From Neofusicoccum parvum (Eukaryota; Ascomycota; Dothideomycetes; Botryosphaeriales; Botryosphaeriaceae), in assembly GCA_020912385.1 (NCBI GenBank), contig CP087207.1, forward strand, positions 124,001-188,000: 64,000 nt of DNA, given 5' to 3'. Positions 48,233 through 58,701 of this stretch are shown in pieces. Under the pieces are notes generated by a model that searched no databases, was not told the DNA's origin, and saw only the letters and a program-made list of their open reading frames with translations. Position numbers and translations under genes: made by a program. Position 1 is the first letter of the stretch, and each line of letters opens with the position of its first letter.

Positions 48233-49123
48233 ATGCCTCGCGCTCTCGAAGACAAGGTGGTGCTCGTCACGGGCGGAGCGGGCGGGCTCGGGCGGGCAAT
48301 CGTCAAGGCGTGCAGCGACAACAAGGCCAAGGTGGTGATCTGCGACGTCAACGAGGAGCGGGTCAAGGAGACGGAGAACGACTTCGAGAAGCTGTGGCAC
48401 GTCGGGCCGCTCGACAAGCTGTCGACGGCGGTGACGGACGTGTCGAACGAGACGGGGGCGGCGGCGGCGGTCGAGCACTGCATCCGGCGCTTCGGGCGGC
48501 TGGACATCCTGATCAACTGCGCGGGCATCATGGACGGCTTCGACCCGGTCGACAGCGTCGACGTCGACCTGTGGAACCGCGTGCTGGCGGTCAACCTGAC
48601 GGGGCCGGCGCTGATGTCCAAGCACGCGGTCAAGCACTTCCTCAGCCGCGGCGACAAGTGCGCGGGCAGCATCGTCAACGTCGCGGCCGCGGCGGCGGTG
48701 CGCGGCGCAGCAGCAGGTATGTCGTCCATCGGCCCCTTACTGGCGACGGCCACGCTGGGCTTCGACCACGCGGCCGCCACGCCCGAGACCGCCGCTCACA
48801 TGCTGCTCACCAAAGGCGCCGCCTACACCGCCGCCAAGCACGGGCTGGTCGGCCTGACCAAGAACACGGCGGCCGCCTACGCCAAGAAGAACATCCGCTG
48901 CAACGCCGTGCTGCCCGGCAACATGGACACCAACCTGCTCACCACCGTGCCCACCGACTTCAACGAGGAGGGCCGCCAGGTCGCCCAGACCCTGCAGGCC
49001 GTGCTGCCCGGGTATGTTGATGTCGACAAGCTGGCGAAGACGATTGTGCACCTGGCGTCGGACAACGCCGAGGGCATCAACGGCGCCGTGGTTGCCGCGG
49101 ACAACGGGTGGAGTGCCTTCTGA
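48233..49123 (+). CDS. Short-chain dehydrogenase/reductase with altered catalytic serine
   Basis: I read two exons, 48233-48716 and 48816-49123, giving 263 residues. The 99-nt intron (GTATGT...AAAG) has no stop and is in frame, so an unspliced 296-residue form is also possible. Splicing restores the normal SDR spacing. The Rossmann start is VLVTGGAGGLGRAIV, NCAG is near 97, and the active-site Tyr165 and Lys169 are in YTAAK. The position 13 residues before the Tyr, normally the catalytic Ser, is Ala152 in NVAAAAAVRGAAAG. The rest (RCNAVLPGNMDTNLL, ASDNAEGINGAVVAADNGWS) is typical of classical SDRs that act on alcohols or sugars with NAD(P). With Ala for Ser the enzyme may be weak or may have another role. 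Confidence 0.88.
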   Translation: MPRALEDKVVLVTGGAGGLGRAIVKACSDNKAKVVICDVNEERVKETENDFEKLWHVGPLDKLSTAVTDVSNETGAAAAVEHCIRRFGRLDILINCAGIMDGFDPVDSVDVDLWNRVLAVNLTGPALMSKHAVKHFLSRGDKCAGSIVNVAAAAAVRGAAAGMSSIGPLLATATLGFDHAAATPETAAHMLLTKGAAYTAAKHGLVGLTKNTAAAYAKKNIRCNAVLPGNMDTNLLTTVPTDFNEEGRQVAQTLQAVLPGYVDVDKLAKTIVHLASDNAEGINGAVVAADNGWSAF

Positions 49124-50579
49124 GCGGGTGGACTGTCGGTCCGCTGGGATGGGAAACCCTGTAGAATATACGATATGAAAATGAATGATGGATGACCTGC
49201 TCGGCCGTAGTCAGCTGTGACGGTGCTGCTGTTCATGTGTATACCCAGGCTCCACCCATCTTGATGCAGTTGGCGAGACCGTCTCCTCACGGATCAAACA
49301 CTCTTACAAGGCCTCGGGCTCTCGTCTGACAAAGACCAGAGCTGAAGTGAGGTAAAAAGCAGCACGGGTCCGCGCCATGTCCAGACTCTGCTTCTGTTTT
49401 CTCAGAAACTGGAATCGTGGAACAGCAGGGCGAAAATGGCTCAACACATGCGACGAGGCCATGACCCGGCCAGCACGGGAAGGAGATTCCGAAGGCAGCG
49501 ACGTTGGTGGTCGACAGGCACGCGACAGCGCGGGAACATATGGCTTCGGCCTCGCCTTGCCGAGTGACGTAATGCGGAGGCGGTTGCTCGTCGTCCCGTC
49601 CCGTTGCAAACCCACTCTCCCTCTCCAACGTCGGTCCTTCCAGAGGCGTGCGGGAAGCCAGACGCCTTCCGACATGGCGGCGGCGGCATCGTCAGTCCGC
49701 GCCCCTCGTCGCCGTCCGCCCACGTTACGCGTCTCGCCCCCGGGTTTCAGGCTCCAGGAGGGAAAAAAAAAAAGGCTCGGCCAGCTCGGGGGCTGCGGGA
49801 ATTTGCGGGTCTTCTTTTTGGGCGGGAGGCGCGGGTTCCTTTTCCTTCGTGAGACGGGGGCAGCAGGCGGTGCCCGGGTAAAAGGTTGCGGGCGCCCAGC
49901 GTTATATACGGTGCAACTGGTTACGGGTTGCCGTCGCGGATGCAAATTCTCGTGTGGACGCGGAACGCCGTGACTCACTTGCGGCCGAAGCCGAGGTCGC
50001 CAACACCAGCATGCGCGGAGAAAGCCTGCCAGCGAGCGGCATGCGGTGCAGCCAGCTGATCCTCCGCGCGGGACTGAGTGCCGTGGGGAGCAGCGCAGGC
50101 CGGGCCAAGACAGGCTGGCGCGACACCGGAGCAGGAGGCTGCTGAGAAGGGGAGGTCGCCCGCAACAGGGCCCAGCGCCTGCCTCATACCCGACGCGCCT
50201 GACAGCTGGACACGGCGCGGCGCGTCTATTTTTGCCGCACCACGTGGTTGCGGCCGGCGCTCGCCCAGACTGCGCCCTTTTGCGGCGGGCTGGGCCTATC
50301 ACGCGCGGCGCCGCCGGATTTCCTCATCTCGCCGCGCCTTGCAAGATAAAAGGCCTCTAGAATCAGCCCACAAAGTGGGGCCAGTTACGCTATCCGGCAA
50401 GCTTCGGTCCAGCGTCGACCAGAACCATCGCCCGGGAACTCCCCCACTCCCCTGCGCCAACCCTTACCCAGCGCGTGGTACAAATAGCCAGCCCTGCCCG
50501 GGCCCCTCTTGCGCACATTTTGTTTTGCTAGTCACTCTTTTCTTCGCTCCCAAATCGTTCCGTCCGCGCCTGTTTCAAG
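49124..50579. other. Intergenic spacer, no supportable gene
   Basis: 1.45 kb. A 332-codon frame on the minus strand (50302-49304) is Arg/Pro/Ser-rich, has no motif and overlaps other long frames, so I treat it as chance. A TATATA-like sequence lies near 49903, far from any gene start. Confidence 0.55.
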
Positions 50580-50916
50580 ATGGTTCTCGGTGCCACTGCC
50601 CGCCGCTGGCTGCCCTACCTCAACTTCACCGTTGCCGTGTCTGCCCTCGCCTTCCAGACCGGCGTGCTGTACCCGTGGCATGAGGAGCTGGACCACGAGT
50701 TCAAGAAGCTCAAGGAGGAGCACAAGCAGCAGCTGCACCTCTACCATGAAGCCAAGCTGAGGCGCATCGAAGACCTGGAGAAGAAGGTTGCCGCCGAGCG
50801 CGCCGCCGAGCGGGTATGCGCCCCGTGTCTGCTGCCTGCGGGACGCATGTGCTGACAGGACGCTCTAGGTGTCCACCTGGCTGCCGTGGCCGCAGCGCGA
50901 GGCCTCGACCAACTGA
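50580..50916 (+). CDS. Small membrane protein with coiled coil, 93 residues, function unknown
   Basis: Exons 50580-50813 and 50869-50916. The branch site TGCTGAC lies before the chosen acceptor (TAG at 50866-50868); the first AG after that branch would give a longer, unlikely tail. A basic start (TARRWLPYLN) leads to one membrane helix (about 13-30, LNFTVAVSALAFQTGVLYPW). Next is a charged heptad-like helix from about 34 to 78 (HEELDHEFKKLKEEHKQQLH) and a short end (VSTWLPWPQREASTN). The architecture recalls small mitochondrial inner-membrane assembly or structural proteins, but I do not recognise a family. Confidence 0.65.
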
Positions 50917-52381
50917 GCAGCCGCCAACCGCCCTCACGCGACACCGTCCGACATCGCGCAGCATTCAGGCCTCGGGCCCGCAGCACCGCCCACAGCACTC
51001 TTGGAACATGGAACAGACAGCCTCAGGATTTGGAACACATTTTTGCCTTTCGGTTTCTCGACTTTTAGAAGCATAGACGCGAGAGCGTGGCGCATGGGTT
51101 ATGGCGTTGGATGCGTTCGTCGTTTTGCAGCTCGGGTTCTCCAGTAATTCCCTCGATACCCCCTCCATCATTCGCACGTTTGCACTTCTTCACCCCCTAC
51201 ACAGAGCAAGACAACACAGCACGCAGCCAAAACAATCACAAAATCTCTTAAGCCCTACCTTCATGCACTGCCATCACTTCCACGAGTTGTGAGTTGTCTC
51301 GCCTCATGCACGCTTCTCCTTTTGCCAGCGGGAACGCGCTGCCGATACCGGCGGCCAATCGGCAGACTGCCAGGAAGCTTATGAGAGCACCTTCTAGGAT
51401 CTCGCCATCTCGACCGCCATGACACGCCACTCTCAACGCGCCTCTGAGCGTCCGCAGTGAGTGCCGCATCCCTCCGCTTGCATTGCCAGAGACCGGACAG
51501 CCAAGACCCGTCACGTGCTTCTAACCGCAGTCAGCCTCATGGCTCTGGATGGGGACAGTCAGTAGTGCTGCGCAGCGGTCGATCTAGTCCCGCCACGTGG
51601 TGCCCTAAGCCGTGGTACGGCGCATCATGTCAGCCGTTGTGAACCCACGTCCTTGGTAGACCGGTGAGCCCTGCTGCGGCCACAAGGCTGAGAGATTGCA
51701 ATCGTCCACGCCGCTGCTTGGGCCATAGGGCGGAGGCTCTTCGTGCTCGTGCGTTGTTTGTGCAGCTGCCACAAACGCTCTGGTGCCACTGCGGTTGGCG
51801 GCGGCGCAGTGCCACGGCGGCACGACAGCGACTGGCGGGCTGCGCCGTTGCGTCACGGCCAGACGGCTGCCTGTCTGCGCCTAGCCGTCACGAATCCTTC
51901 CGGATGGGAGCGAGCCGGAGCATAGAACGTCCATAAATTAAACCTGCCTGTGCCGTTTCAATGTTTCCCAACCCAGCGAATGGCCCTCGCCGGCCGCGCA
52001 GATCGGTGTTATCCGCTCCTGCTTTCGCAGTAGCCGCGTTTCAACTGCGAAGCCAAAACAGCTGAGTCAGCGCGCGTGTTCATGCTCGTCTCGCAATGAC
52101 GACGTCGATTTGAGTGCAGCCGGTTGATCGGCCAACCGCGCGTGCGCTGTTTAACAGTCTCCTCCGCCACTCAAACAGCTCCTTCCTGATTCCGCTAGCG
52201 CCTGGCTCGTACAGAGCGCTGTCGTGCTGTTATCGCCGGCTTGCAAATCGACGCTCCCTGCAGGTACCTGGAGGCCCGCAGCGGAGGCGATGATCTCGGT
52301 CCATATTTAAACGCGCGCGCCGCGCCCGCGAAAAAAAGGCTTGGTCGTCCGCACTCGGCAGTCTTGGTGTTGCTTGTCACG
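50917..52381. other. Intergenic spacer, no supportable gene
   Basis: 1.46 kb between the small membrane protein gene and the carboxypeptidase gene. Frames are short and without features. The right end is the carboxypeptidase promoter. Confidence 0.6.
52304..52310 (+). promoter_or_regulatory. Possible TATA element of the carboxypeptidase gene
   Basis: TATTTAA stands out in GC-rich sequence, 72 bases before the start codon, a plausible core-promoter distance. Confidence 0.35.
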
Positions 52382-54377
52382 ATGAAGCTCTCGACCGCAT
52401 TGCTTAGCGCTCTCCTGCCCTTCGCCGCCGCGAACGCCGCCGCCGCCTCCCACCGCGGCGCCCTGCACGCCTTCCAGCGCGCCGAGGGCGTCAAGAAGGC
52501 CTTCAACGAGAAGCGCGAGGCTGCCGCCGCCGCCGCCGCTCCCCGAGCTGCGCCGCAGCTCCAGAAGCGCGCTTCCCCCTTCGCGACCAACGCGACGCAG
52601 AGTACGCCCGCCAATTGCTTTCCGTAGCCGCAGCTGCTGACCGTCGCGCCCCTGCAGAGTTCGCGGTCGACGGCACCAAGATCCCCGACGTTGACTTCGA
52701 CATCGGCGAGTCGTACGCCGGGCTCCTGCCGATCTCCGACAACGCAAACGAGACTCGGAAGCTTTACTTCTGGTGCGTGCGGCCCGTTGAGCTTGTTGGG
52801 CGCGCTGGATAAGCTTACTGATCCTGCACAGGTTCTTCCCGTCGACCAACCCCAACGCCACCGACGAGATCACCATCTGGTATGGCAGCGTCGACCACTG
52901 ATTTCTGCTTCGTTTTTCGCGTGCGCTGACGTCGGGCAGGTTCAATGGCGGCCCCGGCTGCAGTTCGCTGAGCGGTCTCCTGACCGAGAACGGCCCCTTC
53001 ACGTGGGAGTCCGGCACCTACGCTCCGGTGCAGAACCCGTACACCTGGGTGAACTTGACGAACATGCTTTGGGTTGAGTGAGAATCCCTCCAGAGCGGCA
53101 TGTTGTGTATTTGTCCTGACTTTTCTTCTCCAGACAACCCGTTGGCGTTGGCTTTTCTCAGGGCGAGCCGGACATCACCAACGAGCTTGAGCTGGCCAAG
53201 GAATTCGCCGGATTCTACAAGTCGTTCGTCGATACCTTTGACGCCCACGGCAACAAGGTCTACATTACGGGCGAGAGCTACGCTGGCTTCTACGTGCCGT
53301 ACGTGGCGAATGAGTTCTTGAACAGGAACGACACCGACTACTACAACCTCGCCGGCATTGCCATCAACGACCCCATCATCGGCGACGAGGTCCTGCAGCA
53401 AGAAGGTGAGCACCGTCGATCCAATGCCAAGATCCCGAGTTCTGACGCGCGCAACAGTCATCGTCCCGCAATACGTCGACTTTTGGTCCAACCTGTTCTT
53501 CCTCAACGACAGCTTCGTCAAGGACATCAAGGCCCGCGCCGACGCCTGCAACTACACCACCTACCTCGACACCTACCTGACCTTCCCGCCGCCGCAGGAG
53601 CCGTTCCCCACGCTCCCGGACCCCTACTACGACGAATCCGCCGCGTCGTGCGACCTGTGGGACGACGTCTACCTGGCCGCGCTCGAGGTCAACCCGTGCT
53701 TCAACATCTACCACATCACCGAGACGTGCCCGCACCCGTACTCGGTCCTCGGCATCGTCAACAGCGGCGACTACTCGCCGCCAGGCCTCGAAGTCTACTT
53801 CAACCGCACCGACGTCCAAGCCGCCATCAACGCGCCCGTCGGCACCAACTGGGCGCAATGCACGAACAAGAACGTCTTCGTCGGCCAGGGCGACCAGTCG
53901 CCCGGCCCGGCGCTGGACGGCACGCTGCAGAACGTGATCGAGCGCACCAACAACGTCATCGTCGGCTCCGGCAACCTCGACTACATCCTGTCCACCAACG
54001 GCACGCTGCTCGCCCTGCAGAACCTGACCTGGAACGGCGCGCAAGGCCTGCAGGCCTACCCCGGCAAGCCGCTCTACTCGCCCTACCACGTCGAGTACAA
54101 CGGCGGCAGCCTGGCCGGTGCGGGCCTGCTGGGCTCGTGGGGCGCCGAGCGCGGCCTGACGTTCTACCAGACGCAGCTGGCTGGCCACGAGCTGCCGGGC
54201 TACACGCCGGGCGCGGCGTACAGGAGCATCGAGCTGCTGCTTGGCCGGATCGAGAGTTTGAGCGAGGTTGGCGACTTCACGACCAGGGAGGGCGAGGGGA
54301 CGAATGTGAATGCGTCGGCGGCGGCGGCGGCGGCGGAGGTGCGGATGAGGGGGTTGGGGTTCGAGTGGGAGGCGTAG
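52382..54377 (+). CDS. Serine carboxypeptidase (peptidase family S10), secreted or vacuolar
   Basis: Six exons: 52382-52601, 52658-52772, 52832-52879, 52940-53077, 53134-53405 and 53458-54377, giving 570 residues. A signal peptide (about 1-19, [16 protein letters not shown]) is followed by an Ala/Arg-rich pro-region ending near a Lys-Arg at about 65. The oxyanion motif NGGPGCSS is at 130-137. The catalytic Ser is S222 in GESYAG, Asp is D439 in SGNLDYIL and His is H508 in [12 protein letters not shown]. Several N-x-S/T sites suggest glycosylation. It removes C-terminal residues at acid pH. The C-terminus has an Ala-rich stretch but no clear GPI signal. Every intron is short and GT-AG. Confidence 0.95.
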
Positions 54378-54928
54378 AGGTTGAGGGTGGACGGGCCGCT
54401 GTCGTGCTGATGGCCGGTGTGCTGTAATGTGCGCGAGGGGGGTTATTGCTACTGGAAAAGAGATGGAGATGTACAGTACGAATAATGCAGTGCTCGCTCC
54501 GCTGAGAAGCGGAGAAGCTGTTGACTGTGCTTTTCACGATTGCCTGGTGTGAGTGAGTGCGCCAGAGACTCGCAGCGGATGGTATGACGCTGCACTGCTC
54601 GTCCTCGAACGGGAAACGGGTCGAGGCACTTTTCTGTGAATGCTCAACTAGGTGGTGACTGGCCAGCAACCGGTCAGTCCCCCGCCAGTCCGAACCCGCT
54701 GAAAACCGCCAGAACATATCAACTCTGCCGGCAACTCCTCCTCCACCAACAGCCACTCCAGCATTGCTGGATCCAGGGAGTTGTACTACGCCGCCACGGA
54801 AGATGAAATTGTGCGAATCTCGATGGATCCAGTTTGTCAGTGATAGATCGGCAGCATTCCTTGAGTACATAAGCACACGGCTACGGTCTGACCCCCAGCA
54901 ACGTGCCACTCCAGCGAAAACTGGATCA
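54378..54928. other. Carboxypeptidase 3' region and tRNA upstream region with short repeats
   Basis: A perfect 7-bp stem with GAGA loop lies at 54497-54514 in the likely 3' untranslated region. At 54792-54806 there is a 15-nt inverted copy of the tRNA 5' end. The direct repeat GCCACTCCAGC occurs at 54752-54762 and 54905-54915. No coding gene. Confidence 0.6.
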
Positions 54929-55023
54929 TCTTCCGTGGCGCAATTGGCTAGCGCGTCTGACTGTTACTGGAATTCGTATCCATTGCAATCAGGAGGTTGA
55001 CAGTTCAAGCCTGTCCGGGAGAG
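54929..55023 (+). tRNA. tRNA-Asn(GTT): tRNA-Asn (anticodon GTT) with intron
   Basis: A complete cloverleaf can be drawn. The acceptor stem TCTTCCG pairs with CGGGAGA (one T-G wobble), with discriminator G55023. The D stem GCGC/GCGC has a 9-nt loop. The anticodon stem TCTGA/TCAGG surrounds the loop CTGTTA-A with anticodon 54963-54965 (GTT). The T stem GACAG/CTGTC has loop TTCAAGC. A 21-nt intron (54967-54987) sits after position 37, the normal site for nuclear tRNA introns. Mature length is 74 nt before CCA. Confidence 0.93.
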
Positions 55024-56818
55024 CGTTCTTTTTGGCCGGCGGGCAGGGCTTTCTTTTTGCGTTGCGGCGCGGCGACCTAGGATGAGACTCGGGCGGCTCC
55101 ACGAAGAAATTTCAGGGCGGTGGGGCTTGTGACGTCGGGGAAATTGCGGCGCCGGGGGAGAGACGCGGGACAGAAAGTTTGCCGAGCGGCGCGGCGGGAA
55201 GCGAGACCGGGCGCGGGCGTCCGTGGGGCGGAGAGGGTGAGGGAGTGGAGAGCATGGAGAGGCGGCGGCGGTGGTGGTGGTGATGGTGGAGGCTGACGAT
55301 GAGGATGAGGCTTGCAGGTTTAAGTTTGGCGTACCGCCGTTGGCACACCGGCCCGGAGATATTTCTGTTGCACATGCCGCGGCTCGTCTGCTGGCTCCTG
55401 GCTGTACGGATTAGCAGCCGACAGCAAACACTGCCTGGAAACCGGCCTTCGGACCCTTCTCGTACTTATCTCGCGGGACACGCGTGGCAGGGTGCGGTGG
55501 CAGCTTGGCCTGCAGACTTGGCAGGAACGTATCAGCCTTACGGGTGCTTGTTTGTGATCGTTGTACCTATGGGGATAAGGGCGTCTTCCTTATCATCTCC
55601 TGGATACTGCGAACACGAACCGCCTCTATTCTCCGTATGCGTCAGACCTGGCCATGCCTTCGATGCATTAACCGCGGCTTCTGACGCGCATCGCGTCCAG
55701 GGTCACTCCTTCCCGCGGAAGCGGGTGGAGGGTATGGCTGCCGGACTGGGCGCTATCTTCGGCGGTGCCGTGGGTTGTGGTCTGGACCGGTGCCTGCCAA
55801 GGATGACGCAGCCATCTAGATCTCCCCCGCATGCAGATCGGCTTCCCTGTTCCATTGCTCACGTCTTGCATCTACGAGTATCTGCCTGATGGCTTGCGCT
55901 CCCAAAGCTGAATTCACGCGTCAACGCTGCGTTGCAGCCACTCGTCCATTTATGACCTCACGTTCAAGCGCGTCAAGCCTCCTTAAGTGAAACGCCCGGT
56001 CCATGGCGTGGCCGTACGATGTGCAAGCGCCGTCGAAGGACAGTGCGCGCCGCATGTGGAACAGTTCACACTCTATTCCATCCGTCTAGCCAAGAGCCGG
56101 TTGGCCGAGAACCTCAGGGCCACGCTACAGGTCGCTGCGCCGCCTTGTCTGACCGTTTAGCGTCAGCATAGAACGCCCTTTAGCATCCCACTAGCCACTG
56201 GCCACCTCCCGATGCGCGCCTCAGCCCGTTCATCGGCTGATTCCCCTCGACTGTGGAGATCCAGATGCGCCACCCGTGCCGTTCACTGAGGTGTTGCATT
56301 GCCGCACTGCATCCAAGACCCCACCACGCACGCGCAATGCTCCGTCCACTCGGCTCGTGTCCGGGGCTGGCTGCCCAGACGGAAGCCGCAGTTGAATCTT
56401 AACAGACTGACATGCGTTCCCTTCCCTCGCCACTCAGGCACGGTATCATCTGGGCTCTCTTCCAATCTGCGTGTCTCTCGCTGAGCCGTACCTGCTCCTG
56501 ACTACCGTCTAGCGCCCGTATCAGGGCTGGAACAATAGTCACCTCCCACACCGTGCCATCCCACCTTGGTCTAGCCCGGCAACGCCTCCCGGGCTTCTGT
56601 GATTCCGTGCGGCATCTTGCGCGTGCCGGCACGTTTGCATTACCCTGATGTAGGAGTTCGCGCCAAGCTACGCTGGAGATCTGTCAGACTTATTCCAATT
56701 TGCTACATGGCCGGCGAGGCCTGGGCTCCCTTCCTCTGCGAGTACATATCCCGCCCGGCCTGGTGGTTGCTCGTCTGTCCAACCCTGTCGGTTCGGTTAC
56801 CTTCATTCACTCGCTGCC
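55024..56818. other. Intergenic spacer, no supportable gene
   Basis: 1.8 kb after the tRNA. The longest frame (55299-55889, plus) has no motif or plausible domain and I treat it as chance. The right end is the promoter of the rhodopsin-like gene. Confidence 0.6.
55029..55033 (+). terminator. RNA polymerase III terminator of the tRNA-Asn gene
   Basis: Five Ts begin 6 bases after the end of the tRNA. Confidence 0.75.
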
Positions 56819-58217
56819 ATGGCCATCACTCCCACCGGCCCGGCCCTGACTCTTGAGCTTGTCTCGATTGTTCTTCTTGTCTTCTCGGTTGTGACTGTGG
56901 CCGCGCGTGTGGTGGTGCGGAGAACGATCAAGGCGCTGGGCTCGGACGACTGGCTGATGATCATTGGCCTTGTACGTCTCTTCCATCTGGTCGGAACCAC
57001 GAAATCTCCTAACGGACTCCCAGGTATTCTACACGCTAGCATGCCAGGCAACCATCACTGCCGCATTAAACGGCGTCGGCACCCATGCTGACTATCTAGA
57101 CGAGCACTACGACCATGAGGGCCGCAAGGTATTCCCACTCCGGCCGTGATCCAGAACTACGCTTCAGAAACTGACGTGCCCAGTGGTTCATGATGTTCCA
57201 GATTTTCTACGTCGCCAGCACCGTCCCAATCAAGAGCGCCATTTGCGTCGCCCTGCTGCGCATCACCCAGGAACGCAAGTACCGCTACCCTCTGTGGGGC
57301 ATCATGCTCCTGGCCACCATTGCCGCCATCGTCACCATCGTGGCCGTGCTGGCGCAATGCCACCCCATCTCCGCCACCTGGGACAAGAGCCTCGGCACGT
57401 GCATCGACCCCAGCGTCATCACGAACGTGTCGTACTTCATCTCGTCCGTCTCCATCGTCACCGACTGGTCCTGCGCCATCCTGCCCGTCTTCATCCTCTG
57501 GAACGTCCAGCTCCGCTTCCGCATCAAAGCCTCCGTGGCCGCCATCCTGGCACTCGGTGTAGTGTGAGCAGCCCCTCTTCCCTCCCTCCGCCGCAAGACA
57601 CCTAACAGCCCCGCAGCGCCAGCACCGCCACCCTCGTCCGCCTCCGCTACCTCCTCAACTACGGCAACCCCGACGACTACCTCTACGGCATCGCCAACAT
57701 CGCGCTCTGGTCCATCATCGAGTCCGGCACCGGCATCATCGCCGGCTCGCTCCCCTCGCTCCGCCCGCTCCTGCGCTACGTCCCCTTCTTCGGCGAGTCG
57801 TTCGCCGGCAGCAGCAACAAGCGCAGCGGCATGGGCGGCGGCGCCGGCGGCCGCTCTACTTCCGCGCGCCGCAGCCACAAGCTCGACACGTACCGGCTCG
57901 AGAGCGGCAACGGCGGCGGCAGCGGCGGCATGAAGGGCTTCGTGCAGACCGCCTGCGAGGCCGGCAAGCGCAACTGGGAGGAGCTGAGCGACGCCGAGAG
58001 CCAGAAGTACATCCTGAAGGAGAGCCACGTCACCGTCACGAACGAGGCCGTGGGCGACGACGCGCACAGGAGGTATGAGGGTGCGGGCCTGCATGGCGGC
58101 GCGAACAGGGCGGGGTCGGAGACCACGGTCGGCGCTGGGAGCAGCTTGTCGAGGAGTGGGAGTCGGAGTGAGGGCGAGAGGAGTCCGATCAAGGCGTTTG
58201 GTGGGGGAAGGATGTGA
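56819..58217 (+). CDS. Integral membrane protein, fungal rhodopsin-like domain (Pth11-related type)
   Basis: Exons 56819-56971, 57024-57128, 57184-57563 and 57617-58217 give 412 residues. Seven membrane segments can be placed. The first is LELVSIVLLVFSVVTVAARV; the conserved LGSDDWLMIIGL follows at about 40-51. The third segment begins FMMFQIFYVASTVPIKSAIC, and the fourth spans WGIMLLATIAAIVTIVAVLA, followed by the Cys in QCHPISATWD and the Cys in LGTCIDPS, which probably form a loop disulfide. NVSYFISSVSIVTDWSCAIL, KASVAAILALGVV and IALWSIIESGTGIIAGSLPS complete the bundle. Residues 300-412 are a Ser/Gly/Arg-rich cytosolic tail. This family is expanded in Pezizomycotina and includes Pth11-like surface sensors, but there is no CFEM domain and no ligand can be inferred. 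Confidence 0.9.
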
Positions 58218-58701
58218 GGGGAGGGGTGTGTTTCTTTTGTACAGGATTGGTGGGCGGGAGTCGCGGTACGATATACCATGGTGAACGGTGCATGTAGGGG
58301 CGTTTCGAGACTTCTGTATAACTGTGATGTTTGTATATTGTCAATCACTCAATTTCTTTTCATCAAAAAAATGTAGAAGCTGCCAGCTACGAGCACCCTT
58401 GCCCTTGAAGTGACTATCCTCAGGATCAAAATCCAATCGTTACCAAAGCCGTCGCGGGCTCCACACGGCCTTTTAAGACATGATCCGCTCCCGACCGGCC
58501 CATGAGCTGTCAACGTCACGCGTACCCGACTTGGTTCCAACACAATGGGATGCCTCCTCAAGTCCTGCTGACTGCTCCCAATAGCCATGTTGTCTACGCA
58601 CAAAAACTGCTAGATGCAAAGTAAATACATAACTGCAGAGGGCCATGCTCTACCAGACATCATTGCGTGTAGCCTACAAGGCTACGACAGGGATGCAACA
58701 C
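58218..58701. other. Convergent 3' region
   Basis: About 480 bases between the stops of the rhodopsin-like gene and the unrecognised minus-strand gene. AT-richer, with an A run near 58365; no gene visible. Confidence 0.6.

Noticed and set aside
49304..50302. 332-codon frame on the minus strand
   Set aside because: Pro/Arg/Ser-rich, no motif, overlapping plus-strand frames of similar length.
55299..55889. 196-codon frame after the tRNA
   Set aside because: No signal peptide, domain or splice-supported extension.
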